The notes under the pieces are model-generated. The model did no database searches, had not been told where the DNA came from, and saw only the letters and a program-made list of their open reading frames with translations. Both the position numbers and the translations under genes were made by a program. This document shows, piece after piece, positions 1-5,582 of a DNA stretch of 9,164 nt; within the stretch, counting starts at the first letter, position 1; each line of letters begins with the position of its first letter. The stretch is from Candidatus Altimarinota bacterium (GTDB taxonomy: Bacteria > Patescibacteriota > Gracilibacteria > GCA-2401425 > JAJOLG01), in NCBI GenBank assembly GCA_021129445.1, contig JAJOLG010000012.1, forward strand, positions 1-9,164, read 5' to 3'.

Positions 1-4
1 TAAT

Positions 5-42
5 TTAAAAATCTAAAATTTTTTTTAGATTTTTAATTTTTT
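5..42 (+). terminator. Intrinsic terminator of the gene upstream of the window
   Basis: A perfect 14-bp AT-rich stem (arms 5-18 and 23-36) encloses a TTTT loop, and T-rich sequence follows immediately. This is the usual form of a rho-independent terminator, so it probably ends transcription of a gene lying left of the window. It stops only a few bases before the start codon of the next gene at 47, which leaves no room for a separate promoter and leader. The stem has only two G/C pairs, so its strength is uncertain. Confidence 0.5.
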
Positions 43-46
43 ATTT

Positions 47-1135
47 ATGGAAAATAAAAATATTTGAAATTTATCAGATATTGATTATAAATCAATTAGG
101 CATGCAAAATTTTATAAAGATAAAGTTTTGAATAATTCAAATTGATATAATATTTTAAGAAAAAAATGAAATTGATTTTTTAAAAAAGTCATGTTTTTTT
201 CTTTTTTTGTTTTTGTAATAAAATTTTTACAACCTCATTTGCTTTATTATTGAGGTTGAGATTACACATATTTTATTCCTGAAATTAAAGAAGAAAAAAG
301 TTTTTTAAGTGACGATGGTTTTATTTTACAAAAATCAATTCAAACACAAAAGAGAAAAAAATGAGATTGAAATGAGATTATTGAATATACTGTTCAGGAA
401 GGTGATACTTTATCTCAGATTTCAGTTGATTATCAAATCAAAATTTGAACTCTTTTGTGATCAAATCCATGAATCTCACCAACAAAATCTTTAAAAGTTT
501 GAACAAAAATAAAAATTTTACCAGTTGATTGAATTTTATTACCTTTAAAAAAAGATACTTTAATTAGTGATTTAGCAAAAAGTTATAAAATTAAAAAGGA
601 GGATATTATTTCAATAAATAAATTGGAAACTTGAGCTTTATTGGTTAAAAAATGAACAGAGCTTATTTTACCATGAGCGAAGCCAATTATTTTAAATAAT
701 TCAAAAACATATTGAAATTCAGCACCAAAATTTGTAAATAACATAAAATCTTACGATAAGTCAACGGCTTTTATTTGGCCAACAAAATGAAAAATAACAC
801 AATATTTTCATAAAGGACATTATGGTTTGGATATTGCAAATGTGAATAAATGACCAATTTTTGCAGTTGCAGATTGAGTTATTGAAAGAGCATTTTCATC
901 TTGATGGCATTGATGATATTGAAAATATATTTTAATTAACCATTGAAAGTGAATAAAAACACTTTATGCTCATAATTCAAAGGTTTATGTGAAAAAATGA
1001 GATAAAGTAAAGCAGTGAGATACAATTGCATGGATGTGAAATTCTTGAAGGGTTAGGTGAAGAACTTGAATTCATCTTCATTTTGAGGTAATTATAAATT
1101 GAGTTAAAAGAAATCCTTTGGCATATATTAAATAA
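47..1135 (+). CDS. Membrane-anchored LysM / M23 (LytM-type) peptidoglycan endopeptidase
   Basis: This 362-aa protein reads through with UGA as Gly; by my count 33 of its 38 glycines are TGA. A basic cytoplasmic stretch leads into one membrane segment (about residues 46-62), so it is probably a signal anchor with an external C-terminus. A clear LysM follows at about 112-160 (EYTVQEGDTLSQIS), and a second, weaker LysM-like repeat at about 163-210. The M23 metallopeptidase domain is at about 242-360. It carries the zinc ligands H258 and D262 (HYGLD), H309 (YAH), and the HLH motif H343/H345 in TGIHLHFE, so all catalytic residues are present. LysM binds peptidoglycan glycan, and M23 enzymes cut peptide cross-links, so the likely role is wall remodelling during division or at a host contact surface. 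ATG 47 gives the longest frame. ATG 191 (residue 49) would start right at the membrane segment and is an alternative. No Shine-Dalgarno is visible. The family is certain; the cellular role is inferred. Confidence 0.93.
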
Positions 1136-1246
1136 AAATTTTTTTTGCAAATGTGAAAAAAAATATTTTGCAAAATATAAAAAAATTTTTTTAAATAAGA
1201 AAAAAATAAGAAAAAATAAAAATTTTTTCTTCAAATAAAAAATTTT
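1136..1246. other. AT-rich spacer with a 16-nt palindrome and start-proximal hairpin
   Basis: This gap holds no gene. It contains a perfect 16-nt palindrome, ATATTTTGCAAAATAT, at 1163-1178, and two TTGCAA hexamers (1145-1150 and 1168-1173) that could act as -35 elements, the second about 18 nt before TAAATA at 1192. An A/T stem (about 1219-1228 pairing with 1237-1246) ends directly at the next start codon. In such AT-rich sequence these signals are weak, and none is a convincing terminator for the peptidase gene. Confidence 0.3.
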
Positions 1247-1810
1247 ATGCAAATAAATTTAACTTGGGATTTATTTATTATCGTATTTTTTACACTAATT
1301 TTGTCTTATAGTTTTATTATTTGATATAATAAAACAATGAAGATAATTCTTTCTTCGTATATTGCGATTTTAGTTGCTGATTGAATTTGAAATTTAATTT
1401 TTAATTTAATTTTTAGAGATTTTCCAGAATTGAATGTATTTTTTTTCAAGGAAAATGATCCAGTTTTTATTATTTTTAAAATAAGTTTATTTATTATTTC
1501 CCTCGTGATTTTATCTGTAAGATGAGGTTTTGAAGTTGAAGGGGTTGAGGCTGAAAGTAGTTTACACGAAATAATTTACACCTTAATGTTTTGAGCTTTG
1601 AGTGCATTATTGATAATTTCAGTAATTTTAGTTTTTGCCTCATGAGCATCATTTTTACAATGATGATGATTAGATGTTGTAAATTCTGCGATAAAATCAA
1701 TGTATGATTCGTCAATGCTTGTGCAATTAATTGTTTTAAATTATAATTTAATTTTTATTGTCCCGGCGACAATTTTTGTAATTTTATCCTTGACTTCTGA
1801 AAAAGAATAG
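1247..1810 (+). CDS. Polytopic membrane protein of unknown function
   Basis: This 187-aa integral membrane protein has about five hydrophobic segments (roughly residues 8-26, 31-55, 73-91, 110-132 and 160-181). UGA encodes Gly throughout, including in the pieces SYSFIIGYNKT, VADGIGNL and a GGG run at 139-141. The number and spacing of the segments and the N-terminal TWDLFIIVFF loosely recall CvpA-type small membrane proteins, but I see no diagnostic motif, so I assign no function. It has no signal peptide beyond the first membrane segment. It lies 111 nt after the peptidase gene and 45 nt before tRNA-Lys, and no terminator is evident between it and the tRNAs, so it may share their transcript. 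It ends in TAG. That it is a real gene is well supported by the long frame and the even hydrophobic pattern; what it does is unknown. Confidence 0.8.
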
Positions 1811-1855
1811 TTAAATTTTTTTGGCATTTTTAAAAATGTTGAAAATTAAATAAAT

Positions 1856-1931
1856 GGAAAATTAGCTCAGTTGGTAGAGCAGCGCCCTTTTAAGGCGAAG
1901 GCCCTGGGTTCGAGCCCCAGATTTTCCACCA
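1856..1931 (+). tRNA. tRNA-Lys (anticodon TTT), CCA encoded
   Basis: A full cloverleaf is visible: acceptor GGAAAAT/ATTTTCC, D stem GCTC/GAGC, anticodon loop CTTTTAA with TTT at 1889-1891, T stem CTGGG/CCCAG with loop TTCGAGC, discriminator A73 and a genome-encoded CCA (1929-1931). The anticodon stem has four pairs, with a G27/A43 mismatch at its top. UUU reads both AAA and AAG, and Lys is mostly AAA in these genes. It sits 12 nt before tRNA-Trp and is probably co-transcribed with it. Confidence 0.96.
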
Positions 1932-1943
1932 TTAAAATTTTAA

Positions 1944-2019
1944 CCCCCAATGGCTTAATGGCTATAGCACTCGGCTCCAGACCGAGGGATTGTCAGTTCG
2001 ATTCTGACTTGGGGGACCA
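1944..2019 (+). tRNA. tRNA-Trp (anticodon CCA) with unusual identity positions, CCA encoded
   Basis: The cloverleaf is intact: acceptor CCCCCAA/TTGGGGG, anticodon stem CTCGG/CCGAG, loop CTCCAGA with CCA at 1977-1979, T stem GTCAG/CTGAC and encoded CCA at 2017-2019. The anticodon decodes UGG as Trp. Position 73 is A, whereas bacterial tRNA-Trp normally has G73. Position 37 is G, not the A that is modified to ms2i6A in typical bacterial tRNA-Trp, and the first pair is C1-G72. A73 and G37 are the states found in animal tRNA-Trp. In a UGA=Gly organism, lacking the modified A37 could reduce misreading of UGA as Trp. That effect is inference. The isotype rests on the anticodon only. Confidence 0.9.
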
Positions 2020-2031
2020 TTTAAAAAAATG

Positions 2032-2060
2032 AAAATCAGCTGAAATGCTGATTTTTTTTA
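2032..2060. terminator. Bidirectional hairpin terminator between tRNA-Trp and rsmG
   Basis: A 9-bp stem (AAAATCAGC at 2032-2040, GCTGATTTT at 2047-2055) with loop TGAAAT is followed on the plus strand by a T run. It lies 12 nt after the tRNA-Trp gene. Read on the minus strand, the same stem is followed by C and then seven Ts, so it can also stop transcripts coming from rsmG, which converges on it. This is the clearest mixed-composition hairpin in the left half. Confidence 0.85.
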
Positions 2061-2174
2061 TTTTAGAATTATTTTTTTTGTTATTTTGATTTTTTTATTA
2101 AAATTATTTAGATAAATTTAATTTTTAATTTATAAAGAAGTGCAGTTATGGAAATAAAAAATTTAATAAAATTT
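2061..2174. other. AT-rich tail between terminator and rsmG stop, no gene seen
   Basis: This stretch is almost pure A/T and carries no supported gene. It is the 3' region of the minus-strand rbfA-rsmG transcript. A short plus-strand ATG frame from 2148 runs across the end of rsmG but mirrors its codons. Confidence 0.4.
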
Positions 2175-2888
2175 TTAAAGCGGATTTTTTCTTGGCTCTC
2201 AAACTTTTCTTGGAAATTTTTTAGGAGTTTTTCAAGTTTTTTGAATTAAAACAATAATCCTATCTCACATTTTTTCTGGTAATTCAAATTCAAAAGTATC
2301 AATAATTATTAAATTTAAATCATCTAAAACTTCGTCATTTTTGCGAATATCTTCAAAAATTGATTCTGTTTGGTATGCTAAAATATATCATCATTCTTTC
2401 ACAAAACAACTTGTTAATTCAAGCATAACCGTCCACGGTGCAAAAGCACGGGTTATAACCGTATCAAATTTTTCCCTATTTTTTTTATCTTGACCAAGTT
2501 CTTCTGCTCTTCATTGCAAAGTTTTAAGATTTTTTAATCATAAATTTTTTGCAATATCTTCAATAACTTTTAGTTTTTTTCAGACAGAATCTAAACTTGT
2601 AAATTTTGCTCACGGATTTGTAATTGCAAGCGGGAGAGCTGGAAAACCTCATCAGGATCACACATCAAGCACATTTTTTCATTCAAAATTAAAAACATCA
2701 TTTCATAAAAGTGAATCTAAAAAATGCTTAATTACAATTTCATCTTCATTTTTTATTGAAGATGTATTTATTTTAAAAATCCATTCAGAATACAAATTAA
2801 ATAAATTTTCAAATCAATTTGGTTTTTTTGTAAAAAAATATTCATATCATTCCAAATATTTTTCAAATTTCTCTTGAATTTTGCTCAT
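2175..2888 (-). CDS. rsmG: 16S rRNA (guanine-N7)-methyltransferase RsmG (GidB)
   Basis: RsmG uses S-adenosylmethionine to make m7G in the 530 loop of 16S rRNA (G527 in E. coli), within the decoding centre of the 30S subunit. The 237-aa length is normal for the family. The N-terminal part carries the typical HFLDSL (55-60). The SAM-binding loop is VLDVGSGGGFPALPLAI (73-89), where three of the four motif glycines are TGA codons. The family core TRAFAPW is at 146-152. The C-terminus has the characteristic TPKKFPRKVGEPRKNPL (221-237). It starts at ATG 2888, 4 nt after the rbfA stop, so the two are surely one operon for 30S biogenesis. No Shine-Dalgarno is visible. Loss of RsmG gives low-level streptomycin resistance in other bacteria. 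Identification is firm. Confidence 0.96.
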
Positions 2889-2892
2889 AAAA

Positions 2893-3201
2893 TTAAAATA
2901 AATTTTCTAAACTAGCAGCAAATTCTCAGCTTCAATCATAATTAAATCTTAATTTTGGGATTTTCATTTTTTGAATTTTTTTATTTACTTTGCTTTGAAA
3001 ATGTCAAATTTTTGAATTTAAAAAATCAATAATATTTCTATTTTCTGGCATATTTGAAATGTAAACATCTCACCAAGATTTGTCAGATGAAACCTTGATT
3101 CCAGTGATTGTCACAAGTCAAAAATCTGGCAAAATCTCCCTTTTAAATTCTTCTGATAAAATTAAGTAAATCAGTTTCTCCATTGGTTTTTGGTCTTTCA
3201 T
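2893..3201 (-). CDS. rbfA: Ribosome-binding factor A
   Basis: RbfA binds the maturing 30S subunit near the 5' end of 16S rRNA and assists late processing; in E. coli it is needed at low temperature. The 102-aa product has the small KH-like fold pattern. It has a basic N-terminal helix (EKLIYLILSEEFKREI, 8-23), then ITGIKVSSDKSWGDVYIS (32-49), and the C-terminal signature IPKLRFNYDGSGEFAASLE (81-99), matching the family's P.L.F.YD.S.E pattern. Gly codons are mainly TGA, with one GGA. The start chosen is ATG 3201; ATG 3183 (residue 7) is possible. rsmG follows after 4 nt. Upstream, a terminator-like hairpin ends 3 nt before ATG 3201, so expression must come from read-through or from a promoter inside the hairpin with a nearly absent leader. 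Confidence 0.93.
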
Positions 3202-3205
3202 ATCA

Positions 3206-3251
3206 AAAAAATCTTTGTTTTATAATTATTTTTATAAAACAAAGATTTTTT
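3206..3251 (-). terminator. Strong intrinsic terminator directly upstream of rbfA
   Basis: Arms at 3206-3224 and 3233-3251 form a perfect 19-bp inverted repeat with an 8-nt loop. On the minus strand the core stem (3245-3233 with 3224-3212) is followed by seven Ts (3211-3205), a textbook rho-independent terminator for the small frames ending at 3269. The T run ends 3 nt before the rbfA ATG. A TATAAA hexamer at the start of the downstream arm could double as a -10 element for rbfA. That second role is conjecture. Confidence 0.82.
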
Positions 3252-3268
3252 ATTTTTACAAGGTTTTT

Positions 3269-3361
3269 TTAGGAATTAAGAGTTTGTGAAATTTGGTATT
3301 TTATAACCTCTTGATATTGTTCTGTTACTCAGCAGGCTTGACATGCTTTTGATTCATCCAT
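3269..3361 (-). CDS. Tiny Cys-containing ORF, possibly the -1 frame part of a 58-aa protein
   Basis: This 30-aa frame begins at ATG 3361 (MDESKACQACGVTEQYQEV...) and contains a CQAC pair and one UGA-encoded Gly. A GTG at 3382 would extend it by seven residues. It overlaps the end of the preceding frame (3325-3444), which is in another phase. The two meet at a run of seven As where a -1 slip would give one 58-aa product running from IKNPKMGVKILKK into MDESKACQACG. A terminator follows 18 nt after the stop. I do not recognise the protein. It may be independent, a frameshift product, or one gene with a sequencing indel in the homopolymer. Confidence 0.35.
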
Positions 3362-3444
3362 TTTTTTAAAATTTTTACTCACATTTTTGGATTTTTAATT
3401 CAAATTTTTGCTAAATTACATTTTTTGTAATATTTTTCTATCAT
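3325..3444 (-). CDS. Tiny basic ORF ending near an A AAA AAA heptamer
   Basis: This 39-aa frame starts at ATG 3444 (MIEKYYKKCNLAKIGIKN...), uses two UGA glycines, is rich in Lys, and stops at TAA 3325-3327. Its codons TTA AAA AAA contain the in-phase heptamer A AAA AAA (minus strand 3367-3361), a classic -1 slippery sequence in bacteria. Slipping there would join it to the Cys-containing frame ending at 3269. It starts 33 nt after the stop of the secreted protein gene and may be read from the same transcript. I recognise no family, so its reality as a gene is uncertain. Confidence 0.35.
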
Positions 3445-3477
3445 AATAATTTTTTAATTTTTATTTTTGTTAAAAAA

Positions 3478-4938
3478 TTATTTTTTTTCAATTCTGCTTA
3501 AAATGTTTTCAAAAATTTCTTTAAAATTTTCTTCTCTTGTCGAAAATGAAATTTCAAATTTTTCTCTATTTTTATTACTGATTTGGTAAGTTATTTTATT
3601 ATCAGAAACTATTTTTGATCAATAATTTCAAGCAATTTTTATGGTTGTTTTTGGTCAGTTTATTTTTGAAAATTTTTCAACTTTGTTAAAATCAAATTTT
3701 AAAATATTTGAGTAAAAGTCTTTAAAATAAATCCTTAAAAATACTTCATTTCAAATTTTTAATTGTTGATAATCAAAATTATGAGGAAGATTTATTTTGA
3801 AAATTCAGAATGGAATTTGTGTAAAATCTCTTGAAAATGCAGTTTTTTTGATTTTTTCTGTGTTAAAATTTTGGAAAAAATCATTTAATTTTTTTTCTGA
3901 ATTTTGGAAATTTTGGTTTAAATTTTTAGTTTTTGATACTTGCCGGTTTATTTTATTCAAAATAATATTAGCTTCAATTCTGTTAAAAAATTCCAAAACA
4001 GAAATATTTTTTTCTTTTTTATTTAAAATTTTTCTAAGTTCAGAAATATTTTGAAATACAAATCTATTTTTTTCTTTTGAAATTGAAAATTTTTTAAATT
4101 TATCAGAAAATTTTTTACTTAAATAAATTTCTTTTGCAGAAATTTTTAAATCTAAAAAATTCTCAAATCAATCAATTGTATTTAATTCGTTAAAAATAAA
4201 TTTTTCTGATTTTGTTAAAGTTTGTCATTTTTTTACCTTTTTAAAAATATTTTTAATTTTTTCATCTCAATAATTTTCTATGAAATCTAAAATTTTTTTA
4301 TCTAAACTATTGTAATTTACAGCAATTTTAACCATTTTCTTGATATTTTTTTCATCAAAATTTCTTTTATCTAAAAAGTATTTTATGAAAGAAAATAATT
4401 TTTTATCAACTTTTCAATTTTTATCTTTTTCTGACATTTCTTTGTAAAGTTGCTTTAAATTTACATTTCAGAAGATTTTTTTTCATTTTAAATATTTATT
4501 TCTGAATTTATTAGATGTTAAATATTGATAAACAGCAATTTTTTCATCCTCTGAAAGTGTTTTGTATTCGTATTTTTTTGGAACTTTTTTTGCTGTTGGC
4601 AAGTCCAAATTCCAAATTTTTCTAACAAAAATTCATGCATATTTTTTATTGTTTGGATTTTTATAATCTTGTCATAAAATTTTTACATTATTTTTATGTA
4701 AATATAAATTTCTAATTATTTTTTCTAATCTTGTTGAAAAAACTTGATTAGTTTTTCATTTTTTATCTTTTAATAAAAAAATTGTTTTAATTTCTCAATT
4801 TTCTTTTTTTAATTCTCAAATTATTTTTCAATAATGATATTCAGCTTTTCATAAATTTACAAAATTTGTGTAAGCAAGTGCAGAATTTGTTGAAAATAAG
4901 AATGAAATTCAAAGTGTTAATAATAGGACTTTTTTCAT
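3478..4938 (-). CDS. Secreted Lys/Asn/Phe-rich protein of unknown function
   Basis: This 486-aa protein has a classical signal peptide: MKKVL, then a hydrophobic core (LLLTLGISFLF), then a cleavage site after ...STNSALA near residue 22. No later membrane span is seen, so it is probably exported and released or wall-associated. The mature chain is very rich in Lys, Asn, Phe and Ile with helical, partly amphipathic stretches. I see no cysteine pairs, repeats or catalytic motif, and I do not recognise a family. The last ~125 residues look more beta-rich (IPFGIFKINLP..., TTIKIAGNYGSK, KITYQISNK) and may form a separate domain. It holds the only CGG codon I found in a coding frame here (minus strand of about 3943-3945, context N-CGG-Q). 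It is divergent from the HU gene, with 200 nt between start codons, and two tiny frames follow downstream. Confidence 0.85.
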
Positions 4939-5138
4939 AGATAAAAATTAGTTTTTTGTTTAGTTTAAGGTAAAAAATATTTTTTAAAAATACAATATTT
5001 TTTATGGAAAAAATTAATATTTTATTTGTTTGTCAATTTAAAAAGTAAAAAAACTCTAAAAATACACAAAAAAGACTTGCAAAAAAAATAAACTAAATTA
5101 TATTGTTTTTAACTTTTATAAAAAATAATTTTTTAATT
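4939..5138. promoter_or_regulatory. Divergent promoter region between the secreted protein gene and HU
   Basis: Both flanking genes start outward from this 200-nt gap. It contains a perfect 11-bp inverted repeat (4971-4981 and 4994-5004, spacer 12 nt) placed 33-66 nt upstream of the minus-strand start, where it could be an operator or a leader hairpin. It also holds the HU promoter candidate listed separately. I could not pick a convincing promoter for the minus-strand gene. A 14-codon frame at 5004-5048 lacks any supporting signal. Confidence 0.45.
5077..5104 (+). promoter_or_regulatory. Candidate sigma70-type promoter of the HU gene
   Basis: TTGCAA at 5077-5082 and TATATT at 5099-5104 are separated by 16 nt and lie 35-62 nt before the HU start codon. 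The expected transcript would have an AT-only leader of roughly 28 nt without a Shine-Dalgarno. In such AT-rich DNA the -10 is weak evidence; the -35 is the more informative half. Confidence 0.45.
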
Positions 5139-5417
5139 ATGACTAAAACTGAATTAATCGCTGCTATTGCTGAAAAAGCAAACATTACTAAAAAAGATGC
5201 TTGAGAAGCTGTTAACGCTTTTGTTGAAGTTGTTACTTCTGAATTGGCATCTTGATGAAAAATTGCTTTAACTTGATTTTGAACTTTCGAAGTTGCTGAA
5301 ATGGCTGCTAGAAACTGAGTTAATCCAAAAACTTGAGAAAAAATCAAAATTGCTGCAATGAAAAGACCAAAATTCAAATCTTGAAAAACTTTCAAAGATG
5401 CAATTAGAAATTCTTAA
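5139..5417 (+). CDS. hup: HU-family histone-like DNA-binding protein
   Basis: This 92-aa protein is of standard HU length. HU dimers bend and compact DNA in the nucleoid. The dimerising helices (MTKTELIAAIAEKANITKKDA...) are followed by the family signature KIALTGFGTFEV (41-52) and the DNA-binding arm ARNGVNPKTGEKI (57-69) with the intercalating proline P63. The C-terminal helix PKFKSGKTFKDAI (77-89) is typical. All eight glycines (22, 39, 40, 46, 48, 60, 66, 82) are TGA codons and sit where HU proteins have glycine, which is the clearest proof here that UGA means Gly. Residue 61 is Val where most HU proteins have Arg (RNPxTG). It is monocistronic, with a promoter candidate upstream and a terminator 19 nt after the stop. 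IHF is unlikely at this length and in such a genome. Confidence 0.97.
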
Positions 5418-5436
5418 TTTTAAGAAATTATCTTTT

Positions 5437-5464
5437 AAAAAACCTGATTTATTCAGGTTTTTTT
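5437..5464 (+). terminator. Intrinsic terminator of the HU gene
   Basis: Arms at 5437-5447 and 5453-5463 pair perfectly (core CCTGA/TCAGG flanked by A/T) around loop TTTAT, and the downstream arm is itself a T run. It lies 19 nt after the HU stop codon. Confidence 0.88.
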
Positions 5465-5522
5465 ATTTGTTGATTTTTTTTATTAAAATAAAATTTTTTC
5501 ATAATTTTAAAAAATTTTTTTC

Positions 5523-5551
5523 GTGCAAAAAGAAATTTTTTTTTGTAGAAT
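5523..5551 (+). promoter_or_regulatory. Weak promoter candidate for the U32-U32-rfbD run
   Basis: GTGCAA (5523-5528) and TG-TAGAAT (-10 at 5546-5551, with an extended TG) are 17 nt apart, about 32 nt before the ATG at 5583. The HU terminator just upstream means these genes need a promoter in this gap. The match is modest. Confidence 0.35.
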
Positions 5552-5582
5552 ATAAAAAATAAAATAAAAATAAATATTTTTT

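Noticed and set aside
309-494. Plus-strand 61-aa frame inside the M23 gene
   Set aside because: It is out of phase with the M23 frame, which carries clear LysM homology through this stretch.
2148-2249. Plus-strand 33-aa frame (MEIKNLIKFLKRIFSW...)
   Set aside because: It overlaps the conserved RsmG C-terminus on the other strand and has no promoter of its own.
3446-3480. 11-bp A/T inverted repeat after the secreted protein gene as its terminator
   Set aside because: On the minus strand no T run follows the stem; on the plus strand there is one, but no plus-strand gene needs it.
5004-5048. 14-codon ORF MEKINILFVCQFKK, whose start resembles low-molecular-weight phosphatases
   Set aside because: It is too short, ends at once, and lies upstream of the HU promoter candidate; the similarity covers only about ten common residues.
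5093-5395. Minus-strand frame of 100 aa antisense to HU, with hydrophobic stretches
   Set aside because: It mirrors the codons of a certain HU gene; the hydrophobic look comes from antisense of Lys/Glu/Ala codons.
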